NCBI RefSeq assembly: GCF_964019385.1
Contig: NC_088654.1
Coordinates: 22,013,047 to 22,077,046, forward strand
DNA: 64,000 bases
Direction of reading: 5' to 3'
Source: Sycon ciliatum
Lineage: Eukaryota; Porifera; Calcarea; Leucosolenida; Sycettidae
Shown: in pieces, positions 11,276-22,076 of the stretch
How the letters are laid out: each line of letters begins with the position of its first letter
How positions within the stretch are numbered: the first letter of the stretch is position 1
Notes under the pieces: generated by a model
Databases searched by the model: none
Seen by the model: the letters and a program-made list of their open reading frames with translations, nothing else
What the model was told of the DNA's origin: nothing
Translations under genes and position numbers: made by a program

Positions 11276-11670
11276 TAGGGCTGAAACGATCATGGATTTT
11301 CACCTATCGATTACTCTTTAGCTTAACGATCGAGTAATCGATTATAATCTTTAGCAAATAGTGTCAGAATTTTGTGCAAAAATTATCCTGTTTCCAAAAG
11401 CTAGGCCTTCATAATACCAAAAATCTGCATTAGTGGCAGGGTAGCTCCAAAACATGACAGTTTTGAAGTCAATTTAACCTCAGAATATGCACCATGCCCC
11501 TGGCAACTGCATACACACAGCGGAAACTGATTCGAACTTCACAAAACAAGGGTTTTCAGTACTTTTTGGACTCAAAATTCCTAACGAGTAATCTATAACG
11601 TAACGATTACTTGATTGACAAGGAATTATCGATCGCTTACCGAGTAATTGGCATAATCGTTTCAGCCCTA
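11276..11670. mobile_element. hAT-type MITE inserted in the 19-bp minisatellite
   Basis: Ends TAGGGCTGAAACGAT and the complementary ATCGTTTCAGCCCTA bound 395 bp. The flanks carry an identical 8-bp duplication TTGGATAC (11268-11275 and 11671-11678). Eight-bp duplications and this kind of terminus are typical of the hAT superfamily. No transposase is encoded. Confidence 0.88.
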
Positions 11671-11830
11671 TTGGATACCCACCATACATTTGGATACCCA
11701 CCATACATTTGGATACTCACCATACATTTGGATACCCACCATACATTTGGATACCCACCATACATTTGGATGCCCACCATACATTTGGATGCCCACCATA
11801 CATTTGGATACCCACCATACTCTTGGATGG
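11671..11830. repeat. 19-bp minisatellite, right block
   Basis: About eight further units of the same 19-bp repeat, continuing the array interrupted by the hAT-type element. Variants with TGCCCACC appear as they do near the left edge of the first block. Confidence 0.93.
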
Positions 11831-11921
11831 TCACTATACATGTACATACATGCGAATGTATTTGGATACAATCATGCATGAACCTGCCATGTACATGTAC
11901 ATTTACACGTACATTTGAATA

Positions 11922-12902
11922 CTTCCTCCGTTAAGCAAAACTTCGTTACGTTTTTAGTGTTCTTGTCATGGTATCTCTTTCGGCATTAGACATACATGTC
12001 AGTGATCTATCCCCTACATAGAGTAGCTGAGTTGTCGTCCATTGTTCTGACTGGCTTTTGAACCTCCGAAAAGCGTGGAGTGCTTTGAAAAAATCGGCGA
12101 AGCAGAACCGTTTCTCGACAGGATGTCACCAGAACACAACCACAGACGCGCGCGCATGACACCAAAGTGCGAAAATGAGAAACAGTTTGAAAGACTGCTT
12201 GGCTCGAAGAAGTGTCCAGGAGCCGGCCAGCGCTCAGGCACTGCTGTGCTAGCACGAGTCGATGGTGCGCATCCGCACACAGCCAAACTCAATGCACTTG
12301 TGTTTGCAGCGCAGGGGAAATCAAAAGCGTTCGACATTCAGGTTGTCGTTCAGTCGGCGCAAAATCCTGATCTCAACGTTGTCAACTTGGCGTTCTTCCA
12401 CAGCCTGTAGACAAACGTGTCACTCGTGGCGAAGGAAACCAGAAAGGAGCTTCTGCAGGGTGTGGAAACGTGCTGGCACGACACATCGCTGTGAAAATGG
12501 CGAGCGTTTGTTTGGGTCTGTATGGCTCCTTCCATGGCGGTCCGGAGAGTGGCCACAACTATCAGCGCCACCGTGGAGGTCGTCAAGGTCACAGTTCGAG
12601 CGAAGAACTTGGCGATCTCCACGATCAAAATAATCGTGTCTTGGAAACTTGTAAAGGCTGCGGAACAAAAGCTGGCGGCAACAGTCAGCGAGGATGCAGA
12701 CTCGATGTCATCAGGGAGTGAATCGTCATCAGATTCAGACGAAGAGTGAAGCTGGACTGCTTCGAAACAACCTGTGTGACATCTATAAATAAATATCCTT
12801 CATATGCTACTTTGTTTTCCACTTTGCAAAGCGTGTTCATAGCCATAGAATGATTTGGACTGAACTGTAAAAACGCAACGAAGTTTTGCTTAACGGAGGA
12901 AG
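11922..12902 (+). mobile_element. Tc1/mariner-superfamily element with decayed transposase
   Basis: Inverted ends of over 30 bp start CTTCCTCCGTTAAGCAAAAC. They bound 981 bp, with TA at 11920-11921 and 12903-12904. The interior carries a broken transposase tail on the plus strand, so this is a formerly autonomous, now shortened copy. Confidence 0.85.
12075..12749 (+). pseudogene. Mariner-type transposase fragment
   Basis: The plus-strand reading contains NPDLNVVNLAFFHSLQ (about 12362-12410). This resembles the third catalytic Asp region of mariner transposases (SPDLNVLDLGFF type, as in plant-like DD39D mariners). The reading is interrupted by in-frame stops at 12408 and 12492. The N-terminal helix-turn-helix and the first two catalytic Asp residues are not recognisable. 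A Ser/Asp/Glu-rich tail (SSGSESSSDSDEE) ends at 12749. Family assignment rests on that one motif and on the TA-flanked inverted ends. Confidence 0.65.
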
Positions 12903-12954
12903 TACATTCCACACATTCACTGTACATATACATACTGTATACTATGTACGTTTA

Positions 12955-13859
12955 CAGGTAGACTCCCTCTAATTCGAATACGGTGTAATTCGAACATTCC
13001 GTGTAATTCGAACTTTTTCGTCGTACCGATCTTCTGCAAGTCACTTCAAGTCAAATTCGAACGCATAATTCGAAGTACGAAAAGTGCGCCCGATGGATAA
13101 TTCGAACTCTGCCTTCGTACAGAAGAGCAGTTCACAGTACAGTGACTATGTCCTTCGAGCGCTTATTTCAAAGTGAGATGGAGTTGCTCTACTCGTAATT
13201 TGAAGTTCATTTTTTCTCCTTCTCTAGCCAAGAGTAACTCAAAAATTGATCCCTGGTCCGCTCCAGGATCGACAATAGCGTTGAAGAAACCCACCTTCTC
13301 TCGAAATTTGATCCAAGCCCGTGCAAGACAAGTGCAAAGATTTGATTGAAGACGACTTCTTCCAGGTGGTTGGCTCCCTTCGCGGATCTCAATGGCTTGT
13401 CATGCCGCGCCAGTTAATGCGCAAAGAAGTTTGGGACTGAACAACAGAAGTCGTAAAAATTGCCTATGCCTATGCTCCACTTCCGTTCTTCAGAACGACA
13501 TGCTGCTCTCCGACGGGCTTTCATGACGCAGAGAAGGCAGCGCTGTTCTTTTGCGTTGAAATCGTTTCAGGACAACTGCAGCGATTGAAAACTGCTTCAC
13601 AGAACTTCGTAGAAGATGAAAATAATATCCAATGACTTCGTGTCGATCCAGTGTTTTGGTGAAATGAACTGATCTCGTTGTTCATGATCACTTATGTCTC
13701 GCTGATGCGAATAAAATGTGCAAAAATAATCAGGACACAATTTCGAGCATTTTGACGTACAAATCAGTACATGGGACTGGATTTGGATAATTAGAAGTTC
13801 CGGATAATTCGAACTCGGGGCCTGGCAATTTGAGGTTTGAATTAGAGGGAGTCTACCTG
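12955..13859. mobile_element. Pogo/Tigger-like element, copy 1
   Basis: Ends CAGGTAGACTCCCTCTAATT and complement bound 905 bp with TA on both sides (12953-12954, 13860-13861). Subterminal blocks repeat AATTCGAA several times. The same family recurs at 45674-46585 with clear sequence identity along its length. CAG-starting termini and a TA duplication fit pogo/Tigger. The interior has only short broken frames. Confidence 0.85.
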
Positions 13860-13861
13860 TA

Positions 13862-15100
13862 CAATCATTAAAACAATCCTGTAATTTGATGCACACCATA
13901 CAGTTCATGCATCCGTGTACTTACCAAGCAATGTACATGACTGTACATTTGATGTACAGTGGAGATTGAATATACAGTAACAACATTCCTTCGTGAGAAA
14001 ACAAAATGTCACTATATTCAATCTGTCACTAAACCCGATCTTCACATTTTGTATGCAATATGAACAATGTATATACCTCGTACATCAAAATGACAGAAAT
14101 GTATTGCAGATATGCATGTGCATAGTATAATGCAATTTGAAACTCCGATGTTGAGGCAATAATAATAAATGTGGAAAGAAAACGTATATAGTATCTAGTT
14201 ACAGTGGTGGACAGTTATTTTTAAAAAACTTGTATCCATATGTCCTTTTTCTTTCGACAGATAATAATTATAATGCATGTGGATTTCAGATGTGCATACT
14301 TGTAGTAAGTCAAGCCAAAAGTCATGCATAGACAGCGTTTTTGCGTGGATTTGTTTCAAACCGGGTGAAATTTTAGAGCTCTTTCTACTGCACTACTACT
14401 ACAAAGCGCCTCGGCCTAAACTGATACAGTGCGTACCATACAATAATACCTCCCAGTAGCCCGTGGAGGATAATACCTGATAAGTTCAAATTAGTGCCTA
14501 TTTCACCTTCAGCTGCAAGTCCTATCACTTCTCGCTCCACATATACTGGCATACACAGAGACATAGACAGCAATAGCGACAACACACAAAGTGAAGGGTA
14601 GTTGGCCGCAGCCAGATGTGAACCGGATAACGAGTGAGGTATGGAAGCAAGCAAGGACTGAGAACAGAGTGTCTCAGAAAGAATAGTCGTGCCAGTGGAT
14701 AGCAGAAATAGGCCATGATGCAGAACCACTTGGGACCGTCAGATTAATTTTTCTGGACCGAGCCAGCCGGGAAAAAACCCTCGCGCCGACGGACGCATTT
14801 GTGAGGGAAAAAACCGGGTGTATATCCCCAATGGCGATTAGGCATCATGTAGGCATGGCAAGCACATCACGGCAAACAGTGATAAAAAGCATTGATAATA
14901 TGCACGGAAATAAAGGGTGGGAGGGCAGGGACACTGGTGAGACTCAAAACTGACTGAAGAAGTCAGGAAAAGAAGCGACAACAAAGAACACACCAGATGC
15001 CATATTTGCAACTGAAAAATATTTCGCGAGAAATCATTTCTCGCCTATCTCGCTGCGCTCGGCCGGCGAGAAATACAACGTCCCGTTACAAGATAAAAAT
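13862..15100. other. Gene-free stretch, nothing recognised
   Basis: Mostly AT-rich unique-looking DNA. No paired ends or conserved protein seen. A GC-rich patch at 15040-15075 contains a short palindrome-like run. Confidence 0.4.
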
Positions 15101-15117
15101 GTTGGTGGCCCAGAGAT

Positions 15118-15202
15118 TAACTACTAACGAGGGAGGACCTGTAGTCTCTTGCCCATAACAGTGTACGTACACCCTCCACGTCCTCCCTTGTTAGTAGGAC
15201 TG
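15118..15202. repeat. Imperfect hairpin
   Basis: ACTAACGAGGGAGGAC pairs with GTCCTCCCTTGTTAGT across about 50 nt. Probably the remains of a small foldback element. Confidence 0.55.
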
Positions 15203-15467
15203 ATAACTATCAGAAACACGGATTCGTACTTATATAATTATGGGGGTACCTGCAATGCAACATTAACTTATTGCTACTTAAACAATTGAAGATCTCCATC
15301 ATCATCTGTTCCTGCAATCCAATACTGTAAAAGCCATTATTCTAACGAGGTGCATATATGGGCCGCGATCAGCTAAAACATGTCTTTGGGGTTTCGTAAA
15401 AAAAAGAGTTGAGAAATGACGAACTGAAAAGAAAATTGTGGAAAGGAAAGGGACATATGGATACGAG

Positions 15468-16140
15468 TTAAGAGTAACTCTCCATCACTGTAACTGGATA
15501 CTATATACAGTCAGAAAGTGCAATAACTAGGCACAAAACTGACAAGAGTACTGAGACATTCGACTTCCTGACACCTAGCTTCAACACATATCCTGTCCCC
15601 GGGGAAAATTGCGGGAAAAAATCGCAAAAAACGCGGGGAAAACGCGGCATAATATGGCATAATTTGCGGTGAATAATATTGATGTGCGGCAATTTTCAGT
15701 GAGTATGTAGTGAAATCAATCAGTTACAACTCTCTGGTGTAAGCACTCGTCATATTTGAGTAAAAAGCCGCCACGATAAGACGTTGCTGACCGAACAGTG
15801 CACTGTGTGTACGTGTAGTGTAACAAAAAAGTTCAAAAATCGCGGAAAACGCGGTCTTTTAAAAAATCGCAAAAAACGCGGAAAAAAACGCGGCCGCGGA
15901 ATTGCAATTTTCCCCGGGGACAGCATATCCGTAGCGCTAACCGACAGCCTTCCAGCCCTCTTTGGTATTTCCATAACCTTGAACCTTCCAAGTTGGAAGG
16001 CTGTCGGTTAGCGCTATGGATATGTGTTCAAGCTAGGTGTCAGGACGTCGAATGTCTCAGTACTCTTGTCAGTTTTGTGCCTAGTTATTGCACTTTCTGA
16101 CTGTATTTTTTTAGTTACAGTGATGGAGAGTTACTCTTAA
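15468..16140. mobile_element. TTAA-flanked foldback MITE (with nested insertion)
   Basis: Long inverted arms (about 120 bp: 15472-15592 continuing at 15924, and about 16000-16136) start GAGTAACTCTCCATCACTGT and are flanked by TTAA on both sides. This fits a piggyBac- or Kolobok-type non-autonomous element. The left arm is split by the 331-bp element at 15593-15923. A short diverged piece of the same arm recurs at about 44205-44270. Confidence 0.78.
15593..15923. mobile_element. MITE with 6-bp target duplication, copy 1
   Basis: Perfect 20-bp inverted ends CTGTCCCCGGGGAAAATTGC enclose 331 bp rich in AAAACGCGG motifs. The flanks are CATATC on both sides (15587-15592, 15924-15929). The duplication is validated because removing the element restores the palindromic arm of the surrounding foldback element. 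The superfamily is not assigned. A second copy lies at 23783-24146. Confidence 0.9.
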
Positions 16141-17090
16141 GGGGCCATCCGTAAATATCGATAGTTTTTCAATCCGTAAATTTTACAAAGTAACCAGGAC
16201 CCACCCCCCCCCCTACTTTTTACGGAATAAAATATTGATGACACATGTACTGTACCTACATAAATGTAGGTGGAGTCCATGGAGTCCATACACACGCAGG
16301 CATGCGCTCACCGTGTCATTCATAACTAGAGTACAGCAATGTATTTTGGCAGACTTATGCCAGGAATGTTGTCCAAGAATCACTTGCTCTTCGGGGTGTC
16401 GGCGGAGGTGGAAGTCTGTGCGAAAATGCTACTTCCTAGCTTCTGCCCGTCCTTCGCTCTGAGTGAATTGGCCTTTTGGATGATCTCCGACCTTGCCTGC
16501 GGGTCTGCGGAAAACGTCTCCATCCACTGCTTCTGTGCTTTGGTGAAAAACGCAGATCGATTATTGGACATTTCAACAGTCCACAAGGCCTCGACGACGG
16601 CGTAGCAGCCATCGTCGTCTTCACCAGGGCTGTCAAGCTCTTTGAAAAACTTATCTTTTTTGGCATCTGTACCAAACAAAGTAGTCTGCCGTGCCATTTT
16701 CGTCAGGCCATGCTCCACATGGGAACTGTTCCAACCATTGGCGATGTAGCAATTCTTCGATGTGGAGTTCAAATAAGAGCTGGACTTGACCCGGATTAAT
16801 CAGGTATTGTGATACTTCGAATAATTGTGCAATAATTATACTTGTGAATAATATCTGACAAACTTCCCTCTTTCTTTTGCTTCAAGAGTTTCGATCTCCA
16901 CTACATTTTTTGGAGACAACAATCTACGTGTACGTGTGGTTCGACGCACGCAGACCCACGCACACGCAGTACTGGGCGCCAGGTCCGCGTGTCATCGATA
17001 TTTTATTTACTTTGAATTTCGGCTGCACCCACCACCCAGGTACGAAAATTTCACGGATTGTAAAAACTATTGACATTTACGGACGGCCCC
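16141..17090. mobile_element. PIF/Harbinger-like element A
   Basis: Ends GGGGCCATCCGTAAATATC and (right, complement) GGGGCCGTCCGTAAATGTC bound 950 bp. Both flanks are TAA (16138-16140, 17091-17093). A 3-bp TWA duplication with GGG-starting ends is characteristic of PIF/Harbinger. A related element lies at 45175-46759. A minus-strand frame of 130 codons is inside. Confidence 0.78.
16380..16772 (-). CDS. Hypothetical 130-residue ORF within Harbinger-like element
   Basis: An intact ATG-to-stop frame. The predicted protein has MARQTTLFGTDAKKDKFF near residue 26, an acidic patch (PGEDDDGCY), then a charged helical region (FTKAQKQWMETFSADPQARSEIIQKAN) and a Ser/Thr-rich end. PIF/Harbinger elements normally carry a DDE transposase and a Myb/SANT-like protein. 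This piece shows neither clearly, although the Trp-containing helical stretch could be a derived SANT-like helix. It may be an element gene fragment, captured host sequence, or a chance frame. Confidence 0.35.
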   Translation of the reverse strand: MNSTSKNCYIANGWNSSHVEHGLTKMARQTTLFGTDAKKDKFFKELDSPGEDDDGCYAVVEALWTVEMSNNRSAFFTKAQKQWMETFSADPQARSEIIQKANSLRAKDGQKLGSSIFAQTSTSADTPKSK

Positions 17091-17092
17091 TA

Positions 17093-17364
17093 AAGCGGGA
17101 TTCACAGAAGCTTTTTTGCGATGCGACACGCGATGCGACAGGCGCGAAACCGGGAAAACCCCAGATCGCAGCCTTGCCTGTAAATTTGTACAAGTTGTAT
17201 CAAACTGCGCGAATATCATGGTGACGTAGCCAAATCAGCAAGATGTTGTCGCATCACTGACTTCTTCTGTGAATGGTATTTCGCGAGTTCGCATCGCACG
17301 CGTCCGTCGCAGATCGCGTCGCATCGCGTGTCGCATCGCAAAAAAGCTTCTGTGAATCCCGCTT
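17093..17364. mobile_element. TA-flanked MITE (AAGCGGGATTCACAGAAGC ends)
   Basis: Near-perfect inverted ends of about 48 bp (AAGCGGGATTCACAGAAGC...GCGATGCGACACGCGATGCG) bound 272 bp, with TA at 17091-17092 and 17365-17366. The left TA is part of the Harbinger TAA duplication, so the two elements abut. A much more diverged relative lies at about 20080-20345. Confidence 0.82.
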
Positions 17365-17366
17365 TA

Positions 17367-18320
17367 CTCGTATCCATTATGTCCTTTTCCTTTCCACATT
17401 TTTTTATGGCTCAACATCCGAGTTTCAAATTGAAAAGAAAATTAATGTTTTTTTCGAGCGCGTTCACTCTGATCTGCGCTTCATTCATGATGTGGCGATC
17501 ATCTTCTCAAATTTTGTTCAAACACTTGTTTGGCGGTCTAGTTCAAGTAGCTGGCGAGCAAAGACTGACAATGTTGGTATCTAGTGACACTAGAGCAGCT
17601 CGCAGGGCCATACGATCGCTGTGCATGGCCCAGGTTTTGTCAGGTGGCGGCGGGTCTGCAGAGCGACGCTGACAATTTGTTGGGATCTCAGTGATGTTGA
17701 TGTCGACAGCGAAGCTGAATTATCCCCGTTGTCTCCAGTAGCGAAGAGGCACAAGCTGTGGGCGAGTACATTACTAGGCGGCGAACTGCCTTACAACGTT
17801 ACTTGCCGTTCAGCTCTCATGAATCGTTTAACGCAGTCTCGGAAGCACAGGCGACGATCAAAAATGTCACTGCCAGAATTGAAAGAGTATGCAAGTGCAA
17901 CGCCGCCCAGAGCATCGTGCTTGGTCCATGCCTTGGAACTGATGTCGTTGACATGCTCAAGTTTATGTCATCTTTAGTTCCATTGTATTGTGCTCCGCCA
18001 CAAAAGCCACTAAGTTCGTCTAGAAGTACATATTTTGAAAGCGGTGTTTGGAGCACTTGTAGACTACTTTTCTGCCCTGTACCACCTTCAAGAGGTCAAG
18101 TAAGGTCCCAAGAACTGTTTTCTGGAGGAAAACAAAAGGACATGTTTTAACTGGTTGTGGCCCATATAACTGTGGTGTCAGACAGAGTTTATTCACAACT
18201 AGCAAGGAGGACAACAAACGAAGAACTACATTCCAAAGTAGTGTGCGAACACAAAAGGAAAGTGTGTACGAGCGCATATGGAAGCAGGAGCTCTAGGCGC
18301 GTGCATACGGGGTGCGGGAG
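17367..18320. other. Gene-free stretch with unassigned open frames
   Basis: Plus-strand frames of 103-130 codons overlap here. One reading (about 17690-17950) has a plausible protein look (DVDVDSEAELSPLSPVAKRHK and a later helical part) and could be the decayed N-terminus of a transposase. I cannot assign it. Confidence 0.3.
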
Positions 18321-18325
18321 TTGCA

Positions 18326-18373
18326 CCATATACGGAAGTATTGGAAAGGCTTCCTGTCTGAAGCCTTTCCATA
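18326..18373. repeat. Short near-perfect hairpin
   Basis: AGTATTGGAAAGGCTTC and GAAGCCTTTCCATACT pair with one bulged or mismatched position around a 6-nt loop. It is shorter than a typical miRNA precursor. Confidence 0.6.
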
Positions 18374-18534
18374 CTGGTACTCGATGTTCCAGTTTTGTGA
18401 CACGAGAATGGCACGAGAATTAGTGTACCGCTGAGTGTACCGCTATACACGTGGTCGACACGTAGTCGACACGTTGTTGATACTTTTTTGACACGTGACC
18501 CCGTCAACGGTCTGCTTTGTGCCAATGTGCAATG

Positions 18535-19460
18535 CAGAAGTCGACGAAGACGAACGAGGAGGCCCCTTTCGGTACCCCTGACGGGAAGGAGAACTGCAGA
18601 AGTCGACGAAGTGGAACGAGGAGGCCCCTTTCCGTACCCCGTACCGCAAAGTGCCATTGATGAATGTCTTCTGCACCTGGAACGCCCCGGAAACGCTGTC
18701 GCGTAGGCGGACTGAATGCGCAGGGCAAAAAGAATTGCTGCAAAGACGTCCGCTCTAGGCCTTTGGAGACATCGTGGGAACTCCTTCCGGCACCCCCGTA
18801 CCGCAAAGTGCCATTGATGATCGATGAATGTCTTTTGCAAGTGGAACGACCCCGTAAACGCTGTCGCGTCGGCGGGCTGAGTGCGCAGGACGAAAAATAT
18901 GGCTGCAGAGACGTCCGTTCTAGGCCTTTGGAGACATGGTGCGAACTCCTTCCGGTACCCCCGTACCGCAAAGTGCCATTGATGAATGTCTTCTGCAACT
19001 GGAACGGCCCCGTAAACGCTGTCCCGTCCGCCGACGAAAAATATTGCTTCAAAGACGTCCGCTCTTGGCCTTTGGAGGCATCGTACCCCGTCCCGAAAAG
19101 TGCCATTGAGAAATTAATGAGAAAGCACTGACCTGACGCTGTGACGGGGAGGAGAACGGCAGAAGTGGACACAGACGAACGAGGAGGAATCAGGACGAGC
19201 GAGCAATGGCAGGACTGTAAGTAATAGCTCAATTAGAAATGAGAACTTGACATTCATGGCACTTGCCACTGCATATTTCTTGTCCACTCACAATGTCTTT
19301 CCTCTGCCCCTGTGTGCCCACGGCCCTGTTGCTGCACTGGCCCGATGAATCGAATGTCTTCTACAACTGGAACGGGCCCGTAAACTCTGTCGCGTCGGCG
19401 GACTGTATGCGCAGGACGAAAAACATTGCTCCGAAGACGTCCCCTATAGGCGACGGTAAG
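18535..19460. repeat. Tandem repeats of about 70 and 160 bp
   Basis: At 18535-18650 a 70-bp block with GCAGAAGTCGACGAAG occurs twice. From about 18650 to 19115 a unit of about 160 bp (AAAGTGCCATTGATGAATGT...GTAAACGCTGTCGCGT...GACGTCCGCTCTAGGCC) occurs three times. A diverged fourth unit is at about 19345-19460. The frames that read through the units on both strands have no recognisable homology. Confidence 0.75.
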
Positions 19461-19686
19461 GCATCCCTTGATATGTTGCCAGTGTGTGCCATGATATCGC
19501 GCGATGGTGAATGAGGAATGATGAAGGGTAGACCTACGGTGGGACGGTATACCTGTTATCTTCCAACACGTTATCAGGTCGACAGCGCATTGTACTCACT
19601 CTATTCTTGTAGTTCGTTACGTTTAAGGTGTGTGTGTATATCTTGCCAATAGTTAATGGTGTACAGTCGCACGCTACAGACGCCAT

Positions 19687-20036
19687 GTTCATTTGCAGGG
19701 TTTGCAAACTGTACGTGAAGAAAGACAGCATGCCGCCATCTTGCGTTCTCACTGACTTGCACCTTCACCCTGTACCCCAGTGCTTGTCGCGACTAAATTC
19801 ATTCGAAAAATTACTCATTCAAAAAGTGGAACCCTTCCAGACATGTTACAAGCTAGACACAAAGCATGGCAGTCGACCGCATTCAAAGCGAGTGAGGTGC
19901 CACGAACAAAATACTCCACCTTCCATTGCCAATTGACGACAACCCGCATCTCATGCATGACGTGTGTGCTGACAATACAAACATCATAGTGAACTGTGTA
20001 CCAACCAGTGCGAAGATTGTCTGGAAGCACCTTGTC
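19687..20036 (+). pseudogene. Relic of a Helitron/PIF1-associated zinc-motif protein (DUF6570-like)
   Basis: The reading starts CRVCKLYVKKDSMPPSC. It then has PVPQCLSRLNSFEKLLIQKV (about 19770-19830), and after a frame change LPLPIDDNPHLMHDVC with NCVPTSAKIVWKHLV (about 19918-20035). The order C-x2-C, a PP turn, VPxxLxxLNxxEKLLI, then a PLP...VPTxxKxVWxxL ending resembles the domain found beside Helitron-like and PIF1-type transposon proteins. The needed frame change marks it as a decayed fragment. The name is from memory of the family pattern and is tentative. Confidence 0.45.
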
Positions 20037-20079
20037 TAAAAATCTTGCGAAGATTGTCTGGAAGCACCTTGTCAGGCCG

Positions 20080-20345
20080 AAGGTTGTTGTCGCAGCCTTG
20101 CAGTGGTTATCTGAGGAGGCGAGACGAAAGACTCATGAATTGCTTGCACATTTGTACCAGTTGTACCGGCTATGCGAGTGCCATGGTGACAAACGCAGGT
20201 TCTTGTTGAGCTTTGAGACACATGTCAGCAGGGCGTTGTTGCATCACTGACCTCTTGCAGTCATTCCGTGAATGATATTTTGCGCGAGTTTGCATCGCAC
20301 GCAGCATCGCAGATCGTGTCAAATTACGCATCACACTGCAAAATT
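20080..20345. mobile_element. Diverged relative of the 17093-17364 MITE
   Basis: Shares the order CGCAGCCTTGC, TTTGTAC.AGTTGTA, CATGGTGAC, GTTG(T)TCGCATCACTGAC, TTTTGCGCGAGTT(T)GCATCGCACGC and GCAGATCG with that element. The ends are too decayed to place. Confidence 0.6.
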
Positions 20346-21000
20346 GCTCTTCTGCATGCAAGTGGATTTCATTGCACTTCTCAGTTTGGGAAATGCTCGA
20401 ATATGATAATTCTGCATGTGAGTGCACTAGCCCTGAACATACATGTAGGTGACCCGTTTGTGGTGTCTCATAGCCTACCTCATGACCTTCTGCTTTCTTT
20501 CTGCATCACTTGTATCTTGCAGGTATATCATCCTGTGACAACCACATTGAAGTCTGAATTTGAAGTGTGAAGATGCTTCAGCAACCACATCGTACTTTCC
20601 CATTGCTTTCATTGTGCTTCTACTGTGCATGTGTGTAAGTTGTGGGGTATACTTGTGATGACATTGTGTGCTGGCGACACGGTCAGATTTTGTCTATGCG
20701 TGTAACGTACACCTGCATGTTATGCATTGAAAAGGATCTGCCACTTACGATCCTGGGACGAGTATCAGGTCAGCTTTGTCTTGTGTGGGCTGTACCAGAT
20801 TGCTGTTCACTTCTCTATCTGTTGAATATGTGACTTTCTGCAAGTTTCTGGTGTATGGTGGCCACTTCCTTGCTTGTCACTTTGTATGATATTACATTCT
20901 GTATTCGCTGCTTCCATGGCGTGGTCTGCAAACTGCAATCCTTGAGCAAATGTCATGTTTGCTATGGTGTGCTTTGGCCGTCAGCTTGTCTACACATTGT
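20346..21000. other. Gene-free stretch, nothing recognised
   Basis: Unique-looking DNA without paired repeat ends or conserved coding pattern. Confidence 0.4.
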
Positions 21001-21001
21001 A

Positions 21002-21193
21002 CAGTCAACTTCACGTATAACGACACTCGGCCGGGCATCAGAAAAGTGTCCTTATTCGCGAAGTGTCGTTATACCCGAAGTCCCATTATATGATTGTATT
21101 ACAGTTGGATGGGACTTTGCTCTGGGCATGGAAATTCTGTCGTTATTCGCGAATTGTCGTTATATCCGCAGTCGTTATTATCGAAGTTGACTG
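21002..21193. mobile_element. Pogo/Tigger-like MITE (CAGTCAACTTC ends)
   Basis: 192 bp with ends CAGTCAACTTC and GAAGTTGACTG. TA lies at 21000-21001 and 21194-21195. Internal TTATTCGCGAA.TGTCGTTATA blocks are repeated. Confidence 0.82.
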
Positions 21194-21492
21194 TAGTTGA
21201 ATTATTTTGTTTCACATCTGACTTCCTGTAGTACGGTGGCCACTGCTTTGCATGGCATTATACATGAAGAATTTCCTGTTTGTGTCGTGTGCATGTGCGT
21301 ATGTGTGCGTGGCCACATGCGTGTGCCGTGTGCACCCGCGTGTTTGTGTATATGTGTGCGGGGTAGCGAGGTGGGGAGGGCTGGTATGTATCACTGAGTG
21401 TGTTATTGCAGTCTCATGGCTACATACAGTACATCGCGCGCGTGCTCATCATGTTCACCTTCGGGGTTGGGGTGGGGATGGAACGGAAAAAG

Positions 21493-21990
21493 AACTGAAA
21501 TTATCCATATAAAAATCGCTCTGTGAGCGGTTCTGAAAAACCTTTACTGGTACTGCCCCGTCGTAAAAGTAAGAAATTAGAACTGGAGCATTTTCCCCCC
21601 AAATGCGAACAGATCCACCTAAATCGCGAATGACGGGACCCGAACGCACCAGTAGCACGAGGTTCCTAGCTGTGGATGCAGATGGGGACGTTGGCCATGG
21701 TCGTCGATAATAAACCACAAGTACGTGTACTAACAATACACTGCCACTGATACAATGTGCAATGTACTGCACTATAGTAGTGGTGGTGTCACTCTATGAT
21801 AATTGCTGTGATCCTGTGCCCTCCCGACTTCGTGCTACTGGTGCGTTCGGGTCCCGTCATTCGCGATTTAGGTGGATCTGTTCGCATTTGGGGGGAAAAT
21901 GCTCCAGTTCTAATTTCTCACTTTTACGACGGGGCAGTACCAGTAAAGGTTTTTCAGAACCGCTCACAGAGCGATTTTTATATGGATAAT
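21493..21990. repeat. Long inverted repeat (about 170-bp arms)
   Basis: The arm 21493-21664 is matched almost base for base by the complement at 21826-21992, with about 160 bp between. Both arms encode the same open reading (SGPVIRDLGGSVRIWGENAP), one on each strand. No target duplication or known terminus was found, so it could be a foldback element or an inverted duplication of unique DNA. Confidence 0.85.
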
Positions 21991-22076
21991 GCCATATACA
22001 TCAGTAATGATTTCTCCAAATCGACTGGTTTACGTGTACCAAAGGTAACGCATTCTTAACGCTCAATAGAACAGTA

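Noticed and set aside
10888-11934. Open frames with Thr-Ile-His-Leu-Asp and Met-Tyr-Gly-Gly-Tyr repeats on both strands
   Set aside because: Translation of the 19-bp minisatellite. The open frames follow from the repeat unit.
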